Assembly: GCA_021307315.1 (NCBI GenBank)
Contig: JAJSPD010000075.1
Coordinates: forward strand, 1-64,000
DNA: 64,000 bases
Direction: 5' to 3'
Origin: Bisporella sp. PMI_857
Lineage: Eukaryota; Ascomycota; Leotiomycetes; Helotiales; Helotiaceae
The notes under the pieces were generated by a model that ran no database searches, had not been told where the DNA came from, and saw nothing but the letters and a program-made list of their open reading frames with translations. Positions 12,028-22,626 of the stretch are shown piece after piece. The first letter of the stretch is position 1. Each line of letters begins with the position of its first letter. Made by a program: the position numbers and the translations under genes.

Positions 12028-12448
12028 CGATTGAAACGGCCACAATTAGAGCCTTGGCATCCACAACACACCAAAAACCAAGGCATGCCGCTTTTATTTT
12101 TGCCGACGCAAAAACTTAGCGAAAATGGCATGTTGCAATTTTGCGAAACTGTACAATACAACACTTAATTAAACAACAACAAAAAAAATTACAACTTGAT
12201 TTATTTAAATTTAATAAATTTAGTTAAAACAAATTGCAAAAATATATATTTATATATGTGTTGTTGTAAGAATTTTTGTAGAAAGAAAAAGTCAATTTTA
12301 AGTAAATCGGGTTTAGCGTATTTCGCTTAGTACAACAGCAAAGCAAATATTCAAAAGTAGAAAAGCGCAGGTAAAAGCTTCGCTTAACTATCTTGACAAA
12401 GAAAATAACGGGTATTTGCCAAGGCCCTAATTGTGGCCGTTTCAATCG
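12028..12448. mobile_element. MITE with 32-bp inverted ends and TA duplication
   Basis: The left end CGATTGAAACGGCCACAATT and the reverse complement of the right end are identical over about 32 bp except for one mismatch. TA dinucleotides flank both sides (12026-12027 and 12449-12450), the signature of Tc1/mariner-mobilised elements. The 421-bp interior is AT-rich and has no transposase, so this is non-autonomous. It inserted into, or at the edge of, the TPR fragment. Confidence 0.8.
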
Positions 12449-12709
12449 TACCCGTCGGAAGCATGCTAAAATGAGTTTACCGAGATGGGAGCGCCAAAAC
12501 CAATATCTCTTAAGCAGAAACTCCGCAAGCTGGGAAGGCAGCTGAGCGTTAGATAGGCCATCATTAGGTGCGAAGACTTCTTTTCATAACTCTACTATTT
12601 TAACCATGCATAAGGATAACAGATTAGAAGTTTCATCTAATTTCTGGTCTAGAATCGAGCTCAGCCTACATCGTGAGGTATCCCATGGTTGTGCCAAAGC
12701 AGGTGTACA

Positions 12710-12940
12710 TTAGTAAACACAGAGCTTGCTTGACATAACTTCCACTAACAAAATATTCGAAAAGTTCAGATCAGGGTGTGTCAAAATGTACGGTTCACAT
12801 TTCGGAAAGTTTTTTTTGAGCTCTTGGGATTTCTTTTCGATCACTGTTGCGTCGTTGGTTTCATATTCATAAGAAAGTCCAAGGCGAAAAGATTTCTCAA
12901 GATTGTTAAACCAATCATCTGTTGTACGTCCCATTTTTGT
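12710..12940 (-). pseudogene. Fragment resembling an aminoglycoside/choline phosphotransferase
   Basis: A 74-codon minus-strand stretch contains YILTHPDLNFSNILL, which resembles the catalytic loop (H-x-D-L-x-x-x-N) of the APH family of small-molecule kinases widespread in fungi, preceded by a helical segment. No N-lobe or Mg-binding DxD segment can be joined to it. The sequence further right (12950-13100) is repetitive. About 95 bp just left of it (about 12630-12710) resemble 36306-36400. Best read as a relic; assignment is moderate. Confidence 0.5.
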
Positions 12941-12949
12941 ACAGGTAAA

Positions 12950-13449
12950 ACTGCGCCGGTTGCAAAAGCCGATAATAAAATCATCGGGTATGTATGTGTT
13001 GGTATCCCCTCCTTACCTTCCACGGGGCAAAATGGGGTAATCAAATCGCAAATCGATATTAGCAAATAGCAATAGCAACTGATTGCAAATCGCAAATCGC
13101 AATTAGAAATTGATTTACAAGAAACTTAGACTTTTTCCAGTTCGAAAGTATCACCAACGCACTTACGTATGGTGGATAGGTTGAATAGGCAAAGAATAAA
13201 GCAGATTTCAGGGCAAATAATGGTGTATTTAATGCTATATCGCTATAGAATACTATACCAAAGTAATCAAAAACAGACTAGATAAACCTCTCCTCAAATT
13301 GATCAACAACCAAAAAAACCAAAAAAGGAAAAGTGACCCGAGAAATAGTGAAATTAGGCCTGCCTAGCGCCTTTTTTAGGGTTCTTTTTCCTCGAGTAAG
13401 TAACCTGACTTTTGACCTTTTTAGGAACTATTACAGGTGCCTGAGTAAG
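12950..13449. other. Unassigned spacer with short repeats
   Basis: At 13041-13106 an AAATCGC-type motif recurs several times. A block of about 36 bp around 13000-13035 (CCTCCTTACCTTCCACGGGG) recurs at about 61292-61327, suggesting a small dispersed repeat. No gene is supported. Confidence 0.35.
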
Positions 13450-13925
13450 TTACGCTGGAGGAGGAACCTCGTGATCGCTTTCAAGGTCAGAAGGCGCCGT
13501 GGAAAAAGTAGAACAGTGATCTACGCTCTGGTCAAGCGTTTTGAAAGAGTACTCAACGGTAATAGACGCTTCTTCGTCAGTAACAAACAAGTCGGGTGAT
13601 TCATTTTTCGGTAGAGGTTTTTGGTGGCTCCATGGGCTATATCCACCTTCTCCAAGGAAATTGCCTGGCTCTTTTATATTAACAATATCGAAGCTACTAT
13701 CACTAATATCCCCCCTCTCGATCAAAGCGCTGACGTTTGTTCAAAGGCCCAGCAAGCGCCTCATCGCCGATAGTGTCGGATTCATCTGTACCACCAAAAG
13801 CTAGGTTTGGTTCTGAATTAGAGGCCGAGGAGCCCGAGCTTTCAACTTCCTCCTCTTTTATCCTCTACAACGACCGCGTCGCTAAGATGGCGCCTTTTAC
13901 GAGGTTGCGCTGGTGGTGATTCCTT
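13450..13925 (-). pseudogene. Decayed Ser/Glu/Asp-rich ORF, function unknown
   Basis: The minus strand carries an acidic, low-complexity coding-like stretch. A basic segment PRKRRHLSDAVVVEDKR (about 13905-13855) is followed in another frame by a Ser/Glu-rich stretch. A last open part (13725-13450) ends with SDLESDHEVPPPA. At least two frame changes are needed to join them. I do not recognise the family; it could be the tail of a transposase. Confidence 0.3.
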
Positions 13926-14018
13926 GAACTTCAGCAATATAATAACTTCTATGTAATTTTTGCCTCTGCATAAAAGTCAGCAACGTAAGCTTCAAAAACA
14001 AAGTAAAACCACTGACTT

Positions 14019-14317
14019 TGTATCACGTCCCGTGCTCTGAAGCACACGTGACCTATATTAGCCAAGCTCTCCGAGCGCCTCGTATATATATAGCCTGCTC
14101 TCCTCGAGCTCCTCTTCCTTCCTCAGCTATAGATTCTCGTATGATACCACCGTTGCTGTCACGTATCGCACGCGACGTATATATAGGAGAGTAAGGAATT
14201 GACTCCCAGTCAATTCAAGTGCCTTTTTGGCCAGTTGGCGTAGCGGTATAACTTACTCCTATTGCGATCGTTACAGTTGCCCTCTGTATTTGTAGATCCA
14301 CAGCGCGTGTCGTGACA
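14019..14317 (+). mobile_element. Solo LTR, family R3, copy 1
   Basis: The copy runs from TGTATCACGTCCCGTGCTC to GCGCGTGTCGTGACA. It contains a TATATATAGCCTGCTCTCC promoter-like stretch and resembles copies at 51455-51629 and 62501-64000. Its right edge abuts the SesA-like reading frame at 14318, so it probably disrupted that gene. Flanking 5-mers do not match. Confidence 0.7.
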
Positions 14318-14814
14318 GAAACAGGTCTTCCAATGAAATTCAAGGAGTCAGCCACAAAATTTCCCTCTTATTTCAAAGCTCCTCGAAGATGCGGAACGAT
14401 ACATTAAGAATGCGAGGGACGAGTCGATAAAAGCTGCGTTTACACCGAATTTGGACGATTGCAAGGTTCAAGCTACACGCCTTTAGGAATTATTCGAAAA
14501 GGTCATGCTAGAAGAGAGTGACTCAAAGTGGATATGTGAAAGCTGCTCGGACAATCGGAAAAGGCGGTCGTGTAAAGAGTCTAGTTGGAGGTATTACAAT
14601 CGAACTTGCAACTCTTAACAACGAGGTTTCCAGAACTAATGACATCAAGAGGGCAAGACCAGTTGGCAACGGCCATTGAGGAGGTGACTAAGATGAAACT
14701 TTGCCTGACGGCTTCGAGCAGATGCCTTCGTACGGCCACTATAGAAGTGGCCCCCAAAATATCAACACCGGCAGTGGAACTCAAAATCGCAACAATAGCA
14801 CGGGCCACCCATAA
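14318..14814 (+). pseudogene. SesA-like domain with C-terminal sigma amyloid motif (broken)
   Basis: SesA domains occur in fungal cell-death effectors and at the N-terminus of NLRs; the sigma motif is a prion-like sequence thought to pass the amyloid fold from receptor to effector. Several frames together show the SesA pattern: GLPMKFKESATKFP (14323 on), then a helix with LLEDAERYIKNARDES, DDCKVQATRL followed by a TAG, LFEKVMLEESDSK, and RTIGKGGRVKSLV. A Gly/Gln/Asn-rich tail lies at 14731-14811, with two imperfect G-x-Q-N-x-N units (GPQNINTG, GTQNRNN), and stops at TAA 14812-14814. Frameshifts and the adjoining LTR make it non-functional. The opposite-strand NLR ends only about 60 bp away. 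Whether this was a stand-alone effector or the N-terminus of a lost NLR is open. Confidence 0.75.
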
Positions 14815-14873
14815 AATCTGCTACAGTAGATAGCAGAGAAACCGATAACATTCGTAAATGTACACCATGCTTA

Positions 14874-17800
14874 CTAAAGAGTAACCTTCAGGAATAGCAC
14901 TTGCCCGGATCGACAGCCGAGAGCAATAGTGTGTCTATGAATGGCGCTGCATTGTGGCCTCAGATCTAGTGGCAGCCATAGCGTTTTTTGACTCTTGACA
15001 ACTAACCAGCTAGTATCTATGAAAATTCCAGCTATAGCCTTGATATCAATTGTATCTGGTTTGTTTTCGTCATTATTTGAGGACAGAAGAGATGAACCAG
15101 CCTTCATGTACCCGTTGCCTGATGATGAGTAGGGGACGACGCTAATCGAACCACAATAGCCTTTAAAGGTCTGCTGCAATTTGCCAGTTGACACATCCCA
15201 GAGCAGGACGATATTGTCGCTCGTGTCTGACATCAGCTGCTTGCCATTCGGCGAGAAAGTGACAGCCTCAACTAAGCCGTCATTGGTCTCCAAGGTCTGC
15301 TGTAGCTTGCCCGTCGTGACGTCCCAAATCCGAACAGACTTGTCGTCCGAGCCTGAGGCGAGCTGTTCACCATTTGGTGAAAACGCAACAGCGGTAATCG
15401 GGCCGCTGTGCCCCTCGAGGATCTGCCGAAGTACGCCTGTCTCAATGTCCCAGATCCGGATTGTTTGGTCGTCTGAGCCCGACACTAGCTGCTTGCCGTC
15501 CGGTAACGAGAATGCAACGGCGATGACCCAGGCCTTGTGCCCTTCGAAGGTTTGCCGTAGCTCGGCAGTCTCAGTGTCCCAAATCCGTACGGTTTTATCG
15601 CTCGAGCCAGACACCAGCTGTTTGCCATCCGGTGAGAAGGCCACAGCTCTAATCGACTTGCTGTGTCCTTCGAAGGTCTGTAACAGCTTGCCTGTTATAA
15701 CATCCCAAAGCTGGACAGTCTTATCGCTCGAGCCTGACACTAGCTGCTCGCCATTTGTTGAGAAGGCGATAGCCCAAACCGAGCGGTTGTGTCTGCTAAC
15801 GCTGCACCGCAACTTCTCCACATCAACGGCCCAAAGCCGGACGGTCTTATCTACCGAGCCTGTGGCCAACTGCATTCCGTTTGGCGAGAACGCGACGGCC
15901 CAGACCCCACTGGTATGTCCTTCGAGGAGTTGCCGTAGTTCGCCTGTTTCGAGGTCCCACAGTCGAATAGTGTTATCATTCGAGCCTGATGCCAGCTGTT
16001 TTCCATTTGGTGAGAATTCAACGGCCCGGATCGTATCGTTATGTCCTAGGAAGGTCTTTTTTAGCTCGCCTGTTGTAACGTCCCAGAGTCGAACGATCTT
16101 TTCAGCTGATCCGGAGGCCAGCAGCTTTTTATTCGGTGAGAAGGCCATAGCCTTATCCCGGTTGCTGTGCATTTTGAATGTCTGTCGTAGCTCGCCCAGT
16201 GTGACGTCCCAGAGTCGCAAAGTCTGATCGTTCGAGCCTGACATTAGCTGCTTCCCATCCGCAGAAGAGAAGGCAACAGCAAGGATCGGGGCACTGTGCC
16301 CTTCCAAGGTCTGCTGTAGCTCTCCTGTCGCAACGTCCCAAATCCGAACCGTCTTGTCGTCCGAACCTGACACTAGCTGTTTGCCATCCTGCGAGAAGGC
16401 CACGGCTCTAACCGACTTGGTGTGTCCTTCGAAGGTCTGCCGCAGCTCACCCGTCGCGACGTCCCACAGTCGAACGGTCCTATCGATCGAGCCTGAAGCC
16501 AGCTGCTTACCATTTGGTATGAAGGCGACGGCCTTAACCCAGGCGCTGTGACCTTCCAGCTTTTGCCGCAGCTCTCCTGTTGCAACATCCCAAATCCGAA
16601 CCGTCTTGTCGTCCGAGCCTGAGGCGAGCTGTTTACCATTTGGTGAAAAGGCAACAGAACTGATGAAGTGATTATGCCCTTCGAGGCTCTGGATCTGTGA
16701 TGACCAATCCGACTGCAGATCAGGAATAGTTCTGATTTGGTATGGAATACAGCCACTAAACATTCTTTTGAGGATGCTATTGTTTGGCGCAAAAACCAAT
16801 GCTGAGCAGTACACTTAAAGAGGCGCAAGATCTATCACTGCCCTGTTAGCTAGTATGAAGCGTTTAGCGTCATTGAGAAAAGCGGAACACTGTGGGCTTT
16901 GGTCGGCCTAAATATAGTCAGAAAAGGAAAACGCATTACGTGATAAAATAGTCTTACCGAGAGCAACGACTGGAGGGTTGCAATCATATGAATTGACTCA
17001 GAGATCCTCCCCAGCATACCCAGGGCTTCAAGCAAATGTAGAGAGTGCTTTTGTAGAAAGCAGTGTACGTCATCATTGTCACAGATGCTGCGTCCGCTTC
17101 GTCGTAGATGCTCCACCCAGTAGCGACAGGCGTAGCGTAGTTCGGCAGACAGGTGAGTATCGATAGTGTCGCTGCTTACCTCACTTCTCAGCTTGCCAGG
17201 GTACTCCAGCCCCCAAATATTCTCCCGAAGTTCTCCAGTTGCGGACATGAGTTCAATACACCTGGTAGCTGTCCTTTCATGTGTTCCCTTCTCGTCAATC
17301 CAGAAATCTGGGTCACACTGTTTTTCGTCCACTAAGAAGTCGTGGAAGGAGAGATGGAACAACTGAATTGGTGAAACTGCATCGCTGGGAACTCTCATCA
17401 CTGAGTGCAAATAATCTAGTACGCAATCTAGATCGGAAGTCGACATGTTAAGGAGCTTGGCGATAGAAGTTTTCGGAAGCGGATCCATAAGTGTCACAAT
17501 TGTCCCAACGACTAATCGAAACCTTTGGAGAACTATTTCTCGATTCCATTTCTGGCGTTTAGCGACAAATTGGTACAACACCGGATAATAGGTGGCACTC
17601 AAATCTGATGTAGAGCTGTTACCCCCGGACCTTAGTACCTTTTCCAACAAGTCTCGAGGATCCCCTAAAAACGTGTCGGACACGAAGCGACAGATTGTAG
17701 CTGCGTGGATAAACAGTGGTCGGGTGATGCTAACAAGGGTCTCAAGGTCGTCCTGAGCTGGCCAAGGAGGTTGGATCGAGTACTCGTCCCGAACATGCTC

Positions 17801-19024
17801 CAGCTCTGACAAAAAGACCACGCGCAAATCATGGTCGACAGTATGTTCTGGAATGTCATGAAGAGCGACATCCTTGTGCGCATTCGAGTAAATTTTCTTG
17901 AAACCGAGACGCACTGAGAATTCTGGCCTACTTGTCACAAAGATCCGTAAGTCTAAGCCCCTGACATCTCTAAGCTTGGAAAGGAGATTGAGAATTGTTT
18001 GTATGCGTTGCTGTTCTTCGTCGCACTCGTCTAGTGCGTCAATGACGATGACAGCCTGCTCGGGGTCGGTTGATGAACTCTGCCATATTGCTGAGAGCGG
18101 TTTGAGAATTAGCTCTTCGTACTGTATTTCGACCGCCTTATCAACAATGCCTGCATCATTTTCCAACGCGTTGGCGATATGAGAGGCCAAGTCCGGCAGT
18201 TTATTGGCCAATTGCGAGGCAATAGTCGTAAAAAATCTCGATGCATTGCCACGATCGCCTTCTCCCCTCTTAAAGAAGAAACTTGCCCAGAGCACTCCTT
18301 TGGCTGCAAGGGATTTCGCGACAGTGCGTGAGATCGTTGACTTGCCAGATCCAGCCACGCCATAGAGCCAATACATACATTTCCCGTCCGGACCTTCCAA
18401 CCAATGATCGATCTCCCGTAGTAAGTCCCTTCGTGTGTCTGGGTGGCATCTGGGCTCGTTCTCGTTGGCGTAGGAGTCGAAGGTGGCGCCTTTGGCTTGC
18501 GGCAATTTGTTGAGATCTAATCTCCGATGGATCGCTAGGACCAATGATCTATTTTCTCAGCAGTGGAGCTATAGGGATTAAAACTGGAGGGAGCTTATCG
18601 CCTACGTTTGAACAGGCTGGAACGCTAAACTGATGGTCGACTTGAAACGCTCGAGACGGTCAATGATTTTTCTCACATCGTTGCTCTCAAAAGGCCATTT
18701 CAGTGCTCGTAGCCCGTAGCGCTTTAAAGGGTTACGACTCTTTTCAATGTCTAGCTTTTTATCCAGCTCTTTCAGCTGATTTTCGGCTGCGTCGAGAGCA
18801 TGATTGATTTCTGGTAGAGCAGACAACTTGGCGCTATCAGGTTGTTCTAATAGATGTTTGAGCTTCTCAAGGACATCCTGAAGACCGCTAAGCTCCGCTT
18901 GTAGACTCAGGATCTCATTTTTCGCCCCAGCAACCTCGCGGGAGTACTGGAAGCAGATAGAGGCAACCTTGGCTGAGAGGTCAATAACCGCGATAATACT
19001 TGCGGCCTCCCCAATGCCTGCCAT
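14874..19024 (-). pseudogene. NACHT-WD40 NLR with one in-frame stop
   Basis: This is a STAND receptor of the HET-E/NWD class, in which NACHT drives nucleotide-dependent oligomerisation and the WD40 propeller recognises ligand. Inferred exons: 19024-18606, 18548-16958 and 16907-14874 (1,348 codons). The start MAGIGEAASIIAVIDL fits the usual N-terminus better than the upstream ATG at 19180. Residues 1-140 form the helical N-terminal domain. NACHT has Walker A GVAGSGKST near 18350 and the Walker B-like segment AVIVIDALDE near 18040. Twelve WD40 repeats of 42 residues plus a degenerate thirteenth fill 16700-15100, most with GH and (I/L)WD. Introns are 57 and 50 bp. A TAA at 16815-16817 (minus strand), where Gln is expected, separates NACHT from WD40, so a full receptor is not made unless read through. 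Confidence 0.9.
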
Positions 19025-19784
19025 TGTCTTTGCCGCAGCTTGTGAGATCGTGCGAGCGGATGTAGGAGCAATGATCGTAGTCAGTATAATCGACGTCTGT
19101 GAAACAGAGTTGCTCATGCTACAAGCCTTGCGGCCATGATATTCTACTCTTCTTAGAGACTCGGCTAGTGTATCGTGCAACGTGGCAGCGCTTGAGCTGA
19201 CCCCGCATCGTCGCTTAAGGAGCTATAGCCCCTTCGAACGTCAACCAGGCAAACTTTGTGTTTGAGAGCGGTACTGCGGTCTTTAGCAATAGTGACAGAG
19301 GTGAGCAATGTTGTCATAGTACTGCGTACCCCAACTGCTGAAATACGTCTCATTAATAGTCTGTTAAAAAGAACAATGTCATCTTCATGTTGCAAAACTA
19401 AGCCGATGCGATTTCGGTAAATGTCCGCCGAATCTGATCCACTTTTTGGCGCTTAACCGCTGGTGGATACTGATGGCAGGGGTGCCCATAATCACGCTAA
19501 CCATGATGGGACTATGTTGGTCCAAAATTAACGCAGAGAGTATGTACTGTAAAGTGTGACCTAGTTTCGCAGTTTACTATAACGCGCAAAGAGAGAAGAA
19601 GTAAAAGCAGGAAGTGAAAAGTCGGAAGCATTTCCTAAAGAAGGGGATAGCCGATTTTGTTGGCTGCGCACAGGCCACGCTTTGCTCTAACTTAATCGGA
19701 GGATGTCGGGGAACAGGAATTTTCCGGCAAGGTACGCGCAGCCACAAACGTCGCAGCCACACATTTAGCAGCCACGACATATAA
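19025..19784. other. Upstream region of the NACHT-WD40 gene
   Basis: This would contain the promoter of the minus-strand NLR. I see no other gene and no clear regulatory motif. Short open stretches on both strands have no recognisable domain. Confidence 0.4.
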
Positions 19785-20041
19785 TGTCGGTTCAAACGGT
19801 ATTGCAATACTTTGTGATGATAGACGTTGTTGTTGTTATTCTCTATCTAAGCGCTAGCTAGTCATACGCTCGGTGAGTCATGTGATCTCACTAGTGCCTT
19901 AGTACCAACACTGGCAGTCTTTCTTTAACGGTACAGCAAAGGAAATAAGATATGGTAAAGGAAATAAGATATAATAAAGGAAATGAAGCAAAAACAAAGC
20001 AAAACATCTTGTTAGTACGTGATTTTGTTAATATCTCTTCG
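19785..20041 (-). repeat. Dispersed repeat / LTR, family R4, copy 1
   Basis: It is about 93-95% identical by eye to 33896-34132. Both begin TGTCGGTTCAAACGG and both lose similarity after GATATCTCTTC or AATATCTCTTC. Because the second copy lies just downstream of a minus-strand copia RNase H relic, the block is most simply a copia-type 3' LTR in minus orientation. Confidence 0.65.
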
Positions 20042-20178
20042 AAAAGCTTGAAAACCTAGAACTTGAAGAACCCATAAACCTTTTTATATCCTTTTATTTA
20101 GCCAGAGTCGTAACAGACGTACGTAGCACGCCTGCAAAGGCCCGTAGTAGCGTCAAAGGCCGTAACAACGTCGAAAGC

Positions 20179-20490
20179 CGTAACGGTTTCGAGGGTTGTG
20201 ATAGTTGCTTGGGCCGTAACAGAGGAAAAAAGGTCGAGAGCTGTAGGAATCGGATTGAGAGCTGTAACAGTTTCAAAAGCAGTGACAGCTGCCTGGCGGC
20301 AACGAAGGAAAGAAAGGTCGACTGTAGAGATCGAATTAGAAGCTGTAACAGCTTCAAAAGCCATAACAGCTTCTTAGGCAGCAACGAAAAAAAAAATCGA
20401 CAGTAAAGATCGAGTCAGGAGCTGCAATAGCCTCAAAGGCCGTAATAGCTATCTGGGCAGCGACGAAAGGAAGAAAAATCGACTTTTACA
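20179..20490. repeat. Tandem repeat, unit about 80 bp, nearly four copies
   Basis: Units begin near GTAACGGTTTCGAGG, GTAACAGTTTCAAAAG, GTAACAGCTTCAAAAG and GCAATAGCCTCAAAGG, and each contains a TCGACTGTAGAGATCGAAT-like segment. Unit lengths are about 79-84 bp. The repeat creates stop-free Thr/Ala-rich stretches on the minus strand that are not evidence of a gene. Confidence 0.75.
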
Positions 20491-20570
20491 AAGTTGATAG
20501 ATCTGCAAATGAATGCTTTATCATCTAAGTATCGGAAGTTTTTTTTCTTTTTCGACAGAAGCATCGGCCT

Positions 20571-20905
20571 GGCAGAAGCCGTTTGGTTGTCTGTGGAGTA
20601 TGGCAGGCTGGCAGAAGCCGTCTGGTTGTCTGTGGAGTATGGCAGGCCGGCAGCAGCCGTCGGATTGTCTGTAGAGCATGGCAGGCTGGCAGAAGCCGTC
20701 GAATTGTCTGTAGAGTGTGGCAGGCTGGCAGAAGCCGTCGAATTGTCTGTAGAGTGTGGCAGGCAGGCAAAGGCCGTCTTGTTGTTTGTAGAAGGTGGGG
20801 CAGGCAGGCAAAGGCCGTCTAGTTGTCGGTAGGGGGTGTGGCAGGCTGGCTGGAGCCGTCGAATTGTCTGTAAAAGTATGGCAGGCTAGAGTCATCGAAT
20901 TGTTT
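20571..20905. repeat. 39-bp minisatellite, about eight copies
   Basis: The unit is close to GGCAGGCTGGCAGAAGCCGT followed by CGAATTGTCTGTAGAGTGT. Since 39 is divisible by three, several frames on both strands stay open and give 13-residue repeating peptides. I attribute those to the repeat, not to a gene. The first units are best preserved; the last two carry small insertions. Confidence 0.8.
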
Positions 20906-21323
20906 GTAGTAAGGTACAAGCTCTGTCGTGACTGGCTCAATTAAGAGGTCTGCGTGTTGATATGAGAAGAGGGGAGGCTCTCAAAAGTGACGAGTTGCAT
21001 ATTGGTATTTCGGGCGATACCGGCTACTTTGTCCTCTGATTATTGGCGTGTCATCAGGAAGAAAAAGCTGAAAAAATATGCTTCTTGTCGCGTGAATTGA
21101 CGTGTTTTTGTACGTCTGGGAGGTAACTTGACGTATTAATTGTCGTATTAATGGTTGTCTGAACCTGTGGAGTCAGACGTTGACTTCTCACAGCGTACGG
21201 TGATAAGTCGTGTTTACGCTATACCTTCACGCGGCACGCGGCGCTACTTAGGTGTAGAGTCTTCACAGGTGATACTCAATGGCCAACGGCGAAAGAGTCT
21301 TCGTAATTGACCTAACTGATCAG

Positions 21324-21363
21324 TGTCGGTTCAAAAAGTATTGCAATACCGTTTGAACCGACA
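21324..21363. repeat. 40-bp near-perfect palindrome
   Basis: TGTCGGTTCAAA and TTTGAACCGACA form the outer arms and GTATTGCAATAC is the central palindrome. It looks like two copies of the R4 terminus joined head-to-head with part of one lost. Confidence 0.7.
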
Positions 21364-21381
21364 TATAATTTTGCCGAGATT

Positions 21382-21490
21382 CCTACTAGCACTGCGCAGA
21401 GATCGCGGTGCTACGTTCCCCGTGGGTAACCGACTTGAGGAATTGCAAGTTATCGAAGCCAAGAAGTATCACTCACAGAGTGATACAAAC
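21382..21490 (+). repeat. Dispersed repeat R6, copy 1
   Basis: About 110 bp from CTAGCACTGCGCAGAGATCG to AGAGTGATACAAAC match the reverse complement of 50885-50990. The right part is palindromic (GTATCACTC...GAGTGATAC). Likely a fragment of an otherwise unseen element. Confidence 0.65.
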
Positions 21491-21861
21491 AATAAGAGAG
21501 TCGCCAGGTGCGATTCAAGGTGAGTCCCAACTTGGACAAAGATTAAACCACCTAGTCTGGTTGTGTAGTAGCATTCTCTGTTCTGCAATGGGAGATTGAT
21601 GTAGAGCGTGTGTCAATTTTTTCTTGCGATACATATTGCAGCTTAAATTATGTGCATTAACACCCACTAAACAAAAATGATATACCCCCCAGCCAGCTGG
21701 GAAACCGATGTGAAATGAACTTGTAAACCTGAGAGGTGATAAATAGTCTAGAAAATGCACGTAGAAGTCAACAACAGCTGCAGCTGTAGGCAACTAATTC
21801 AATTCGTTCCATGAGCTTGTCCACTACAACCTTTAGCTGCCTAAGCCCCGCGTCTTTGGCA

Positions 21862-22626
21862 TTATTCCCCCTTCGAACCCCACCTACCTGCTAGGTCTAT
21901 ATAAGTGACGTTTCTTTTCTTCAGCTGTGGCTCATCTAACCTAGCTTCATCGTTGACGCAGTAATCGCAACGAAGCTGAGCGCTTATTTGTCCGCCTTCC
22001 ACGCTCAACAGAAATTTGGAATGCGCAGGAAGTCCAGAGAGTGAGAACTCGGTAACGAAGTGTGCCACAGTCGGGATGGATATATCTTGGTCGGAAATCA
22101 GATTGTGTGATGTGCTTTGGGGATGTTGGCATGGAAAAGGTGTGTTGTCGGATCTGGTATGCAGGATATCTGCAGAAGTCGGGCTCGATAAGTCACTAGC
22201 CGTCTCACATGATGCTGCATCAGTAGTAGGCAGCGGAGAAGGTAAAGGAGATGATCTTTGCGAGGGTGGCGAAAAGTCTATCTCGGGTTCCTGTTGTGGA
22301 AGCTGAGCTACGATAGAGTGGTTCATCAGTCTCGCAGTGATTGGGCTCTGTGTCATGATTTCCCGACACATATCCGCCTAAAGACATTTAGCATTGTGCA
22401 TGCGGAGTAGTTCTGTATCCGTGAATAGCTTGGTAGAACACCTACAATACCACTCCTTTCTGCAAAAGAAACAGGCGATCGGATCACCCTCCTCGCCGAG
22501 CATTTTATAAAACCCATGCGCCGCTAGCTGCTTAAGAGGCCAACATTTGTAAGGCCAGCGTCCGAAGGAGTCTAACCTAGACGAAATCGTGGAAAAGGCG
22601 ACTGAAATTTTAACAGTCTTTGACAT
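21862..22626 (-). pseudogene. BIR-domain protein with one in-frame stop
   Basis: The N-terminal 80 residues read as a BIR (inhibitor-of-apoptosis repeat): R-L-D-S-F-x-x-W-P, then A-A-H-G-F-Y, then C-F-F-C, then H-N-A-K-C. In animals and yeast (Bir1/survivin) this zinc-binding fold mediates protein contacts in cell death or mitosis. Here the position of the canonical zinc-ligand His appears to be Leu, although another His lies four residues before the last Cys. A TAG at 22378-22380 interrupts the frame directly after the BIR domain. The same frame then continues for another 169 codons, with Ser/Pro-rich sequence and a final segment containing CDYCVNDEAR. The stop is most simply a CAG-to-TAG change. 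It is also possible that only the short BIR protein is made. The gene sits between transposon debris and the AAA-ankyrin gene. Confidence 0.7.

Larger units (their letters stand above)
19785..21363. mobile_element. Composite element with 29-bp inverted ends and TATAA duplication
   Basis: The left end TGTCGGTTCAAACGGTATTG (continuing GCAATACTTT) recurs as its exact reverse complement at the right end (21335-21363). The 5-bp sequence TATAA flanks both sides (19780-19784 and 21364-21368). The first roughly 257 bp match the block at 33896-34132 that abuts a copia relic, so the outer part looks like an LTR (family R4). The interior holds two tandem arrays and no transposase or polyprotein. It may be a non-autonomous DNA element, or an LTR element with an unusual inverted second end. 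Confidence 0.55.

Noticed and set aside
15181..16227. 348-codon plus-strand ORF
   Set aside because: It is antisense to the WD40 repeats, and its Ser/Pro/Cys periodicity mirrors the 126-bp WD40 coding period.
20521..20940. Cys-rich 139-codon ORF that could look like a small secreted protein
   Set aside because: It is the translation of the 39-bp minisatellite; no signal peptide, and all frames are similarly open.
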